64,000 nucleotides of DNA from Roseiarcus sp963751165 (GTDB lineage Bacteria > Pseudomonadota > Alphaproteobacteria > Rhizobiales > Beijerinckiaceae). Both the position numbers and the translations under genes were made by a program. Positions within the stretch are counted from its first letter, which is position 1; every line of letters begins with the position of its first letter. Below, in pieces: positions 44,708-53,174 of the stretch. The stretch is taken from positions 1 through 64,000 of the forward strand of contig CAVVTP010000030.1 of NCBI GenBank assembly GCA_963751165.1, given 5' to 3'. A model generated the notes under the pieces. The model was not told where the DNA came from. It was given only the letters and a program-made list of their open reading frames with translations, and ran no database searches.

Positions 44708-47700
44708 ACGCGAGTCTTGTCCTGCTCGAGGATGGCCGCGGCGTCCCTGAAGTCCGGCAAATCGTCGATTTTACCGATCAGGCCCAGCATCAATTCGACC
44801 GTTTCGCGTGCGCCGCCTCGGCCGGCGCGCTCGAGGTGTCTGTGCAGACTGATCGCCGCGCGCAGGCCTAGTGCTGGCGCTTTCATATTCCCAGCGAGTA
44901 TCAGTGCCCTCCGCATGTCCGCTTCCGCGCGGTCATAGTCTCCGATCAAGGCGCGCAGCTCTCCCCTGATCCGAAACAGCTCCGACAGAAAAGAGCGCTC
45001 CTCCGGATTGAAGGCATGGGCGCGGTCAATAGTACTCAGCGCCTCCTCGAAGCGCCCAGCAAAAGCCTGCGCCTCAGCCTGCCACGTCAGATAGAGTGTC
45101 ATTCCCACCGTCGCTCTGGTCTCCCCCATGCCGGCGATGCCTATACCAATCAAGTCGAGCGCTTCGTTCGAGCGATGAAGTTCGGCTTGAGCGCGACCTA
45201 GGGCTATCCGGGCGCTCGAAGCAAACTGCGGGTAGCTGTACCTGTCGGCAAGGTCGAGAGAATGCTGAGCAAAGACTGCCGCTTCGCGCGGATCCCGCCT
45301 GAGCATCGCGAGCATGGCGGCCATGAAGTAGGTGAACGCCAAGTCGTACGTGCTGTTCGTGCTTGCCGTTAGGCTGATCGCCAGGGTCATACGCTGCCGC
45401 GCTTCGACCGGATGCCCAAGCATCCATGCCGCCTGGCTCGCATTACCAAAGAGCTGGCCGACCGCACCCGGCCGTCGCGTGAACATCTCCAACGAGAATT
45501 GCGGCTTGCCGGCCAAGTAGTGGCGCTCGGCACCAACCAAATCGCCTAACCGGAAGCGGGAAGTCATACGGATCATATAAGCGAACGCCATTATTTCGGG
45601 ACGTCCGTCTTTGGTCGCGAGAGTGAAGAACTGATTGGCAAGGTTCGCAGCCTCAGTGTAGCGACCCGCGCTAGAGAGGCTCGCCCACCGGCCGCCCGCT
45701 TGGGCGATGGAATGCTCGACGTCTCCAATCTTGTCTGACAGCTTGCTGAGGCGCTCCGTCGCTTCGACGGTACGCGGCGCCGAATAACCTTCGGCGACTT
45801 GCAGGGCGGCGTGCAACGCAGTCTCGACGCTGAGCTTGAACAAGGTCCGTTCAGACAACTCTTCGAGCTTGTCAAGACAGTCAAGCGCAAGCTGAAAGTC
45901 CTTCTCGGCTTCGCGATAGGCGCCATCATACGCTGCTTTCAGTCCAGCCTCGTGCCAGGCATATGCGGCTTCCTCACCGAGGCTGGCCAGTGCGAAGTGG
46001 CGCGCCATCATTTCCCACCGAGCCGCGGTCTCGACCGCTGCTGCGTCAGGAAGGCGGTCGCGCAAAGTCTCGGCGGTTCTGCGGTGCAGCGCCTGTCGGC
46101 GGCTCTTGAGCAGGCTCTCATAGGCGGCGTCCTGGATCAGCGCGTGCTTGAAGCGATAGTTCGCCTGGGCGCCAGAGCCCTCGACGAAGAGAAGATCGGC
46201 GTCGACGAGGCGGACGAGCGCGGTTTGGAGGGCGGTGTCGCCGACCCCGCCGACGGCTTGCAACAGCCCGTAGGAAAAATCCCGCCCCAGCACTGCGCCG
46301 ATCTGCGCGACTTCGCGCGCTTCGCCGAGCCGGTCGAGCCGCGCGGCGAGCGACTGCTGCAGCGTCGGTGGGATCGCCTGCAGGCCGCCAGCCTCGCCGC
46401 GCTCGAGAAGGAGGCGCGTGACCTCTTCGACGTACAGCGGCACGCCCCCGGTGCGCTCGCTCACGCCCTCGATCACCTCATGGCTCAGCGCATGGCACTG
46501 CGCAAGCTCGCCGACCATGTGCGCGACGTCGGCGCGGTCGAGCGGGCTCAACGCAATGACGCCATGGTGGGAGCGCAGACTCCACGGCGCCCGGAAATCG
46601 GGGCGCGTCGTCGCGAGGATGAGGAGCGGCGCCTGATGGCCGCGCTCGGCAAGCTGAGCCATGAGATCGAGCGAGGTCGGGTCGGCCCAGTGCAGGTCCT
46701 CGAAGGCGAGCGCGACCGGCTGCGAGCGGGCGGCGGCCAGCACCCACGTCATCAGCGCTTGAAGCTGCTTTCGCCTGAGCTCCTCGGGCGCGAGATGTGC
46801 GGCGCGGTCCGCGGGTAGCGGGATGTCGACCAGGGGCGCAAGGAGCGGCGCATATTCGGCCGGATCAAGGCCGACCAGATTGAGCGTGCTTTCGAGTTCG
46901 GCCAGCCGCGGCCCCGCGGGGATCTCGGCGTCGCCGAAACGTTGCCGGCCCCATTCGGCGATCGGGTGCAAGGGCGTATTCTGCAGGAGCTGCGACGACG
47001 ACCATTCGACCCAGGTATGCGGGGTCTCGCCTAGGCGGGCGTGGAACTCCTCGACTAGGCGCGACTTGCCGATGCCGGGCTCGCCGACGATCTGGACGAA
47101 CTGGCCGTGGCCCGAGCGCGCGCGCTCCCAGCGCCGCATTAGGAGGTCGAGCTCCTCTGCGCGGCCGACGAGCGGGCTCGGCGTCCTGGCGCGGCTGCGA
47201 CGGCCGCCGTCGCTCGCCCGCACGATGCGATACAGCATCACCGGCGCCGGCACGCCCTTGAGCGAGCGCGCGCCTTGGTCTTCGGCCACAAACAATCCGG
47301 CGACCTGCCGCTGCACGTTCGCCGTCACGAGCACGGTCCCCGGCTCGGCGAGCGCCTGCACCCGCGCGGCGACGTTCGGCGCCTCGCCGAAGACCTCGCC
47401 GGAGGCATCGACAACGACCGGCCCCAGGTCGAGTCCGACGCGCGCAGAGAGTTCCGGCGCTCCTTTCTTGGCGTTCCTGGCGTTCATCTCGGCCAAAGAC
47501 CGCTGGATCGTGAGCGCAGCCCGCACTCCGCGTTCGGCGTCATTCTCCTGCGCATGGCGGTGGCCGAACAGCGCCATGAGCCCGTCGCCCAGCCGCTTGA
47601 GGACATGCCCGCCGAGCGCGCCCACGACGGCCGAGGCCCCGTCGAGATAGGCGCTCACAAGATTGCGCCAGTCCTCGGGGTCGAGGCGGGCGGCGAGCTC

Positions 47701-48000
47701 GGTCGAGCCGACCAGATCGCAGAACATGATCGTGATCGGCCGGCGTTCAGCAGAGACAGGGGCACCCTTGGGCGATGCTGGTCTGATTGGTGAACCTGGA
47801 ACGTCTGCTGGAATCGTTGTGCCGGCTAATGCGGCGATGGCGGCGATGAGTTTGCGTCGATCGCCGACGGCGGATACGCCAATGTCCTTGAGGTCGTCGG
47901 CGGTCAGCTGCGGCAAGACCCCCGCGTCGATCCTGTTATCCCGAAACTTGTTCTCGTATTCGCTGAGGCCGAGACCACGAAGCCACTCGCCGACATCCAT
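44704..48000 (-). CDS. SAM-domain class III cyclase/AAA ATPase/TPR signalling protein
   Basis: 1,098 residues. The SAM domain spans residues 1-65 (VGEWLRGLGLSEYENKF). The cyclase spans about 90-260 with FCDLVGSTELAARLD, HVLKRLGDGLMALFG and GEAPNVAARVQA, all metal and transition-state residues present. The AAA/NB-ARC-like ATPase spans about 275-560 with Walker A IVGEPGIGKSRL and Walker B LAFEDLHWADPTSLDL. A long TPR-like C-terminal half follows. Cytosolic, and probably couples a signal sensed through TPR/ATPase parts to cAMP or cGMP production. Intact counterpart of the disrupted protein at 13351-16773. The start was chosen at the ATG preceded by GGAG. Confidence 0.9.
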   Translation of the reverse strand: MDVGEWLRGLGLSEYENKFRDNRIDAGVLPQLTADDLKDIGVSAVGDRRKLIAAIAALAGTTIPADVPGSPIRPASPKGAPVSAERRPITIMFCDLVGSTELAARLDPEDWRNLVSAYLDGASAVVGALGGHVLKRLGDGLMALFGHRHAQENDAERGVRAALTIQRSLAEMNARNAKKGAPELSARVGLDLGPVVVDASGEVFGEAPNVAARVQALAEPGTVLVTANVQRQVAGLFVAEDQGARSLKGVPAPVMLYRIVRASDGGRRSRARTPSPLVGRAEELDLLMRRWERARSGHGQFVQIVGEPGIGKSRLVEEFHARLGETPHTWVEWSSSQLLQNTPLHPIAEWGRQRFGDAEIPAGPRLAELESTLNLVGLDPAEYAPLLAPLVDIPLPADRAAHLAPEELRRKQLQALMTWVLAAARSQPVALAFEDLHWADPTSLDLMAQLAERGHQAPLLILATTRPDFRAPWSLRSHHGVIALSPLDRADVAHMVGELAQCHALSHEVIEGVSERTGGVPLYVEEVTRLLLERGEAGGLQAIPPTLQQSLAARLDRLGEAREVAQIGAVLGRDFSYGLLQAVGGVGDTALQTALVRLVDADLLFVEGSGAQANYRFKHALIQDAAYESLLKSRRQALHRRTAETLRDRLPDAAAVETAARWEMMARHFALASLGEEAAYAWHEAGLKAAYDGAYREAEKDFQLALDCLDKLEELSERTLFKLSVETALHAALQVAEGYSAPRTVEATERLSKLSDKIGDVEHSIAQAGGRWASLSSAGRYTEAANLANQFFTLATKDGRPEIMAFAYMIRMTSRFRLGDLVGAERHYLAGKPQFSLEMFTRRPGAVGQLFGNASQAAWMLGHPVEARQRMTLAISLTASTNSTYDLAFTYFMAAMLAMLRRDPREAAVFAQHSLDLADRYSYPQFASSARIALGRAQAELHRSNEALDLIGIGIAGMGETRATVGMTLYLTWQAEAQAFAGRFEEALSTIDRAHAFNPEERSFLSELFRIRGELRALIGDYDRAEADMRRALILAGNMKAPALGLRAAISLHRHLERAGRGGARETVELMLGLIGKIDDLPDFRDAAAILEQDKTRV

Positions 48001-48362
48001 GGCTGCGCTCCGCATGGATTAAGACAATAATCGCTCAGTGGCCGCAAACTGTCCAGATTGCGAATGCCTAATCCGGGCACGACCTGGTTCTTCCGTGGCC
48101 TCCCAAAATAACGGGCCCTGTGCGCAACCCAAGCCTCCAGCCGAAGACTGCTTCCTCGCGCTTACCACCCGTTTATACGATCGATCTTTGAGGTCTCCTC
48201 AGGGTCGATCTGACCCGTTCGCCAACGGCCAGTGTATGACCGCTATGTGCGCAATCCGGCCGTCTGCGGTTTCTCAGTCGCTCACCTGACGCTCAGGTTC
48301 CGTCTTTGCTTCCAAGCGGGCCACCTTCGACCGCCAAGATCGTCGCGTTGCGGAAAGATGAA
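48001..48362. other. Non-coding stretch between the cyclase-AAA and SRAP genes
   Basis: No gene recognised. Contains the promoter region of the cyclase-AAA gene at its left end. Confidence 0.4.
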
Positions 48363-48920
48363 CTAGCAGCCAACGAGATCGCGCGGGCCGCGAAGCTTGG
48401 CCTCGGGCCGCGTCAGATCGAGCCAATGCGCCCAGTCGTCCCGATTAAGGATCACCATCTGCCGGTCATGTATTGGCGCGACATCCGGGCCGGGTTCGGT
48501 TGTCAGTAGCGTGAACGCGGCACCGCCTCCGGCCATAGGTCGCCACAAGCCAGCGAAGCAGAACCAGTCCTCGCCGGCTTTCGTGAACTTCCACTTGGTC
48601 TTCGGCGATTTTTTCCCCGTAAACTCATAAAAGTGCGACGCCGGGACCAAGCAGCGACCGACCGGAGAGCGCCGCTTCTCGGAACGGAAATTGATGATCG
48701 GCGGGGCCTTGGGCTTGGCCGGAGGAAAGCCCCAGCGCAGCTGGATGAATTCATGGCCGTCATCGGTCTGACGAATGACCGGCGCCGTATCGGTCGGCCA
48801 GATATCATCGCGCGGTTCCAGGTTCGGCGCCACGCTTGGCCAGCGAACCGGAATGCGCGTCTGGCTGAACGCGCGCAGGTAATCGTCATATGGGACGTGG
48901 TTGCCGAAATCGTTGCACAT
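48363..48920 (-). CDS. SRAP-domain abasic-site protein (YedK/HMCES-like)
   Basis: 185 residues starting MCNDFGNHVPYDDY, where Cys2 becomes the N-terminal nucleophile. Landmarks: the Arg/Asn block INFRSEKRRSPVGRCLVPA, the catalytic FYEFTG glutamate, FAGLWRPMAGGGAAFTLLTT and the PIHDRQMVIL histidine. Family members form a covalent thiazolidine with abasic sites in single-stranded DNA to protect them. Complete and intact. The C terminus is short but family-like. Confidence 0.88.
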   Translation of the reverse strand: MCNDFGNHVPYDDYLRAFSQTRIPVRWPSVAPNLEPRDDIWPTDTAPVIRQTDDGHEFIQLRWGFPPAKPKAPPIINFRSEKRRSPVGRCLVPASHFYEFTGKKSPKTKWKFTKAGEDWFCFAGLWRPMAGGGAAFTLLTTEPGPDVAPIHDRQMVILNRDDWAHWLDLTRPEAKLRGPRDLVGC

Positions 48921-48989
48921 ACAAAATTCAGAAGCGCATCGCCCTATCTGTCCAAAGGCGCCGCATACTGGCCATTTGATCGCGCATGT

Positions 48990-49226
48990 TCATGATTTCA
49001 CTATCTTCATGTTCGCCTTCTCCAGCACCGCCATGATCGCCTTGGCTCGCATCTCATGCGTTATCGGAACTTCCTGAACTTGAATCGCGCCGCCCTGCGG
49101 TCCAGCGAGTTCGGTTGACGCTAGCCGAGCGTGACAATACGGCGCCGCAGCCTTTGCCGCGTCGAGCCGCTCTCGCTTACCTTCGCTTTCATTCCTCATG
49201 ATCGATAATAGATAGTCCAGCGGCAT
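48990..49226 (-). CDS. Phage terminase-associated small protein, N-terminally short
   Basis: 78 residues. MPLDYLLSIMRNESEGKRER, then AAKAAAPYCHARLASTELAG. The PLDYLLxxMRD...AAAPYxHxRLAS pattern is common in small phage terminase-like proteins. Overlaps the end of the upstream gene by 38 bases, which suggests a deletion junction. Confidence 0.5.
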   Translation of the reverse strand: MPLDYLLSIMRNESEGKRERLDAAKAAAPYCHARLASTELAGPQGGAIQVQEVPITHEMRAKAIMAVLEKANMKIVKS

Positions 49227-49380
49227 CCCGGAAGACGAACACCCTGCGCCGGCCCTCGTCGCGCAGGTTCACAAGTTCGTAGCCGTCGCAGCGCAGGAAG
49301 CAGGCGAGATAGAAGTCGCGCGTCTCGAACACGTCGTCTGTCCGCTTGGGCTCCTCTCGGGCTGCTTGTTCAGTTGACAC
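49189..49380 (-). CDS. DUF5659-like small phage protein
   Basis: 63 residues, GTG start after GAGGAG. FETRDFYLACFLRCDGYELV, NLRDEGRRRVFVFRDA, typical of the DUF5659 family found in phages and integrative elements. The usual C-terminal part is missing; the last residues overlap the next gene. Confidence 0.5.
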   Translation of the reverse strand: MSTEQAAREEPKRTDDVFETRDFYLACFLRCDGYELVNLRDEGRRRVFVFRDAAGLSIIDHEE

Positions 49381-49406
49381 TTTACGATCTCCTCAAAAAA
49401 AGGGGC

Positions 49407-50184
49407 TCACGAGCCATCGGACAGAAGCCGCTGAAGCGGCACGGTGCGGTGCAGCAACCCGAGCTTTTCGAGCCGGATGCGCATGGCGATCGGCGAAACC
49501 AGGAACTTCTCGGCGAAGGGCTTGGCGAAGTTTTCCAGCGCCTGATCGTCGCTTCCGGTGAAGGCAGCGCCGGGAATACGGCTCTCGAAGCGCGCGATCT
49601 CGACAAAGGGATGGTCGATCGGTTCGGACGGCTGAAGCACCCGCTGTTTGCGGTCGGGGAATGCCTCGTCCCAGGCGGCGAAGACCAGCTTGCGCGGCAT
49701 CAACACGCAGGAGGCATAGAAGTCGGCTTGCAATTCGATCCGCGGCCCTGGCCTGGCTGGTCCGGCAGATCACGCTCGGCGGCGCATTGGGATCGAGGAG
49801 CGTGGTCTGCGCGGGGTCTTTGCCGAACAGATGACGATGCAGGCGCCAATGTCCGCCGCCTTCGTGGGCGAGCGTGAAACGATAGCGTCCTTCCTTGGCC
49901 GGATAGGTATCGGGATCGAAGCTCTCGTCGATCACGATCCGCTTCTGGTCGAAGTAGATGGCGCCGAGAATATCGGGATCGAACCCGACGCCCGAACGCG
50001 GAACGCCGAAGCGTTGGTGCATGTCGTCGAACTCGATGCCGATCTTCAGATGCTTTTCGACGATATCGTCGATCGGAATTGGTGCTTCGATCGTGACGCC
50101 GCGCGCATGGGCATATTCGGCCAGGAGCGCCTGCGCGTCCTTTTCGATCGTCTCGTCTGACACATAGGAAACAAACTTGGTCAT
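49407..50184 (-). pseudogene. ImmA/IrrE-family metallopeptidase, one frame break
   Basis: The N-terminal domain (IEAPIPIDDIVEKHLKIGIE, GAIYFDQKRIVIDES) leads to the zinc site RFTLAHEGGGHWRLHRH. After a shift near 49745 come LQADFYASCVLMPRKLV and ALENFAKPFAEKFLVSPIAM. The zinc motif reads HEGGGH rather than the usual HExxH, a variant that seems characteristic of this subgroup. ImmA-type peptidases cleave the XRE repressor encoded beside them. Joined length about 259 residues. Confidence 0.7.
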
Positions 50185-50237
50185 TGATCGCCGATCCTCA
50201 TCTGCATCTTCGAAATCGTCATCGCGCAATCAGGCGT

Positions 50238-50586
50238 TCACTTGTCCTTCGCCTTTTGCGCGTTGCGGGCCAGCCGGGCTATGTCTTCCGTGGTCAATCC
50301 CTTCGTGGTCCGCAGCAGCGCCGCCAGTTCGCGGCGGATTCCGCTTGATGATGTCGGACAGGTCGCTCGCCACGCGGCCCGCCCGAGCCAGCAGTTCGTC
50401 CACGTCGCAGCCGATGACCTGCGCAATCGCCTTGACCTTGTCCTCGGCCGGTGGCGCGAACTCGTCCCGCTCCACCTTCGACAGATAGGTCGGGCTCACC
50501 CCGATCATCTTCGCCAATTCCCGCAACCCGATGTCCTTCGCCTCACGCTCGCGGCGAACGAACTCGCCGAACCTCTCCCCTGACAT
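50238..50586 (-). pseudogene. XRE-family repressor paired with ImmA/IrrE, one frame break
   Basis: Start ATG after GGGAGAAAC. HTH ELAKMIGVSPTYLSKVERDE and the helical linker DELLARAGRVASDLSDIIKR. A one-base shift near 50335 is followed by ELAALLRTTKGLTTEDIARL and ARNAQKAKDK. The gene lies directly upstream of the peptidase gene. The pair resembles stress- or phage-response XRE/ImmA modules. Confidence 0.7.
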
Positions 50587-50995
50587 GCCGGTTTCTCCCG
50601 TCCCGTGTTTATGAACCACTTTACACCTGATTTGCGACTATCCGTCAACTGGTACCTAAACACTGAAAAGGCGCCCCGAAAGGCTGCCTTGGGCACTCCT
50701 TGGTCTATGGGCTGCCCGGGCCCGCGCCAGGGCGAAGCGAACGATCCGGCCCCAATCGAGGAGTATTTGCGGATTGTGGGCGGGATGCCAGTGGATGAGC
50801 CGCCGCTCAAATGGGAATGCACGCCTTTGTCGATCCAAGGCCGCCGCAGCCGCGCTCGAATGGCCGGAGCCGCTGCGCCAATAGCCCCGTGCGCTGTAAC
50901 CCTGCGCCTACGGCTACAGTTTTGACGTTGACAAGGAGTAATCCTCGTTCGACGCACTATGCGCTGGCTAATAGCCATATCGGGAGGGGTTCCAT

Positions 50996-51184
50996 ATGAA
51001 GGAATTAAGTATCATAACTTTTGTGTGGCTCATGGCCGGCGGCAACATTCTTGCCGTCTCAGCAGCTGACTTACCAAATAAATCGAAAAGTCCCAAGGTG
51101 AATAATTGTCCAGGGCACTGTACCATTGAAAAAGAAAACGATTATTGTGACGGATCTCACACTGTATTTTCTGCTGATTACTAA
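50996..51184 (+). CDS. Small exported cysteine-containing peptide
   Basis: 62 residues, ATG after GGGAGGGG. A signal peptide (MKELSIITFVWLMAGGNIL, cleavage after SAA) is followed by a mature 38-residue peptide with three cysteines (NNCPGHCTIEKENDYCDG). Lower GC than its surroundings, hinting at recent transfer. Function unknown. Confidence 0.55.
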   Translation: MKELSIITFVWLMAGGNILAVSAADLPNKSKSPKVNNCPGHCTIEKENDYCDGSHTVFSADY

Positions 51185-51190
51185 AAATCC

Positions 51191-51217
51191 AAAAAAGGCG
51201 GCCCGAAAGCCGCCCTT
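51191..51217 (-). terminator. Rho-independent terminator, minus strand
   Basis: Minus strand: GGCGGC, TTTCGG loop, GCCGCC, TTTTTT. It starts just after the stop of the small minus-strand frame at 51219. Confidence 0.75.
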
Positions 51218-51218
51218 G

Positions 51219-51437
51219 TCAGCTGCCCGCGACCTTGTTAGCCCGTCTTCGCGGATTGGGCCGTTTTTCGATCTCCAGGTCCAATGAAAACAATAGCTTG
51301 ACCGAAAAGGTCTTCACTACAAGACAGTGCGGGAGACGGAGAGCCGCGTAGGCGCAGTTTCGGCGGCGGAAACGCCGATAAAGAAAAGTCCAAGCCCAAG
51401 CGGAATACAAAAGTCGCCACCAAGCGACGTTTGACAC
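51219..51437 (-). CDS. Possible small Trp/Arg-rich protein
   Basis: 72 residues, GTG start with AAAGGA ten bases upstream: MSNVAWWRLLYSAWAWTFLY, then a basic C terminus. No family recognised. Its main support is the terminator placed directly behind the stop. Confidence 0.35.
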   Translation of the reverse strand: MSNVAWWRLLYSAWAWTFLYRRFRRRNCAYAALRLPHCLVVKTFSVKLLFSLDLEIEKRPNPRRRANKVAGS

Positions 51438-52020
51438 GATTCGTCGTCCTTTGGAATCCGCGTCGAACTTGGTTGGTCTTCACTACAGCCGTTTTTGGCC
51501 TGTTTCCTGAAATTGATACGAGCAAAGTCAACCGCTTAGACAGCGCAACCGGTTTGAAAATAGCTTGCGACGGGGTCGAATCCGCGAAGTCGGGTTAGCT
51601 CGCCGGCTCGGATTCCTTCAATGTCATGTCTTGCCGGATTGCCGAGCGCGTCCATCTGCGTCGAGAGCTTCTCCTGTGTAACCATGGCCAGCCTGTGTAG
51701 CGGGCGGCTTGGGTGCTACCGCTGATGTCCGACACAGCCATATAGAGACCTTGAAGTAGTCGCGTGCACGCACCTCGCCGAGCTCGTCATCAACTTCGAG
51801 TTCGACGCGATCTAAGCGACCGGTCGGGGGCGGTTTCCGGAGCCTCCCGCTCTTCCGATCTTTCGTCGCGGTCATGCCCGCGAGGGCCACCATATCGAGC
51901 GCGACGCCGGCGGTGATGGCCTGTCCGCATCGTCGTGGTCGCCAACGTCGTCGAGAACACCGCCCACGCGGTGATCGGCCGCGCCGGAGAGTCAGGCGGA
52001 GATCGACGGGCTCAACGCCG
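51438..52020. other. Decayed stretch before the enolase fragment
   Basis: No intact gene. Around 51930-52000 one plus-strand frame gives VVANVVENTAHAVIGRA, which may be upstream enolase sequence in another frame. Confidence 0.35.
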
Positions 52021-52233
52021 AACAAGGATGCGCTCGGCGCGAACGCGATTTTCGGCCTATCGATGGCGATCGCGCGTGCGTCGGCCCTGTCGGCGAAATT
52101 GCCACTCTATGCCTACGTCGGCGGCGTCGGCGCGCCCCGGTTACCCGTGTCCATGATGAACATCGTGAACGGCGGCAATCACGCTGAAAACTCGGTCGAC
52201 TTGCAAGAGTTCAGGGTCATGCCGGTCGGCGCC
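52021..52233 (+). pseudogene. Enolase internal fragment
   Basis: About 71 residues: NKDALGANAIFGLSMAIARA, KLPLYAYVGGVGAPRLPVSM, MNIVNGGNHAENSVDLQEF, RVMPVGA. These match the enolase segment spanning the second half of the N-terminal domain and the MNI(I/V)NGG(K/N)HA active-site loop. No other part of the gene is intact. The substitution of Lys by Asn in the GGKHA-like motif sets it apart from housekeeping enolases. A relic of a second enolase. Confidence 0.6.
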
Positions 52234-53174
52234 CGAAGCCGCCCGCGCTCCAAGCATCACGCCACCACCCGTAGCGCGGAAATACCCTCAAGAGACTGCA
52301 GGAAATCAGGACTTGGAGCGATGCACATGGTTCGACAAGCGTCCAAGAACGGCAGCCGTCTACTCAGGCGGCCAGCTTCCATGCTCGGGAACCCTCGAGT
52401 AGCTGCCGGAAATCGGCTTCCGGAGCCAAACACATGGTTCTATAAACGGACACGAAGGGGAGCCATTAAAATCCATTTTTGGGCGATATTCTGGTAGACG
52501 GGGCAAGTTTCTCGGCGCCAAACCGATCATGGATGGGCTCCGTGGTTGGGCGCATCGGTCGCACCCAGGCGCTCGGCCGGGATGCGGCCAAGTCCCTCGT
52601 ACACGGCGAGACAAACGCAAAGCGCCTTGCTCCTGTTTCTGGAAATCTTTACGATGCATTCCCGCCTCGGCGTCTGGCGGTCGTCAGCCAGGAACGATTT
52701 TCTCCCTGTTCCTCCCTGCTGAGCTAGAATTGACAACACTGAACACCTGTGGCCTGAGTGAAAATCATTTATTTACAGTCGCTTGAACAAAAAATACATG
52801 TCAGCGTCGGGCAGATATCAGGGAGAATTATCGGGAATTAACTCCCTGCTCCAGCCGGTAACAGGGAGACGGCCAGTCGCTCGGAGTTCGCGGCGAAGGG
52901 ACGGCGCCGCCTGCTCGGGTGCTGAAAAACAAAAAGCGCCTTGCTCGGACTTCTTGGATCGATAGAGATGCGGACGCAAGCGTCATCTACCGTGACCCGG
53001 CAGGACGGACGCCGTCATCGCGCATGGGGCGTGCGCCAGGTTTCGGCCGCAGTCCGTTGGGCGCTTGTTTGGAATCCATGGCCGACCCAGGTCCACTCAT
53101 TTTCCATTGCGAAAACTCTCCGGGAACCGCAACCTCCGCCTAGGCGGATCACGATCGAACCGTTGGTGGGGCGA
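52234..53174. other. Non-coding stretch with short repeats
   Basis: About 940 bases, AT-richer at 52740-52830. Contains a direct repeat AAAGCGCCTTGCTC at 52619 and 52932 and several CAGGGA-type repeats at 52819-52870. Probably remnants of an insertion element. No gene recognised. Confidence 0.4.
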
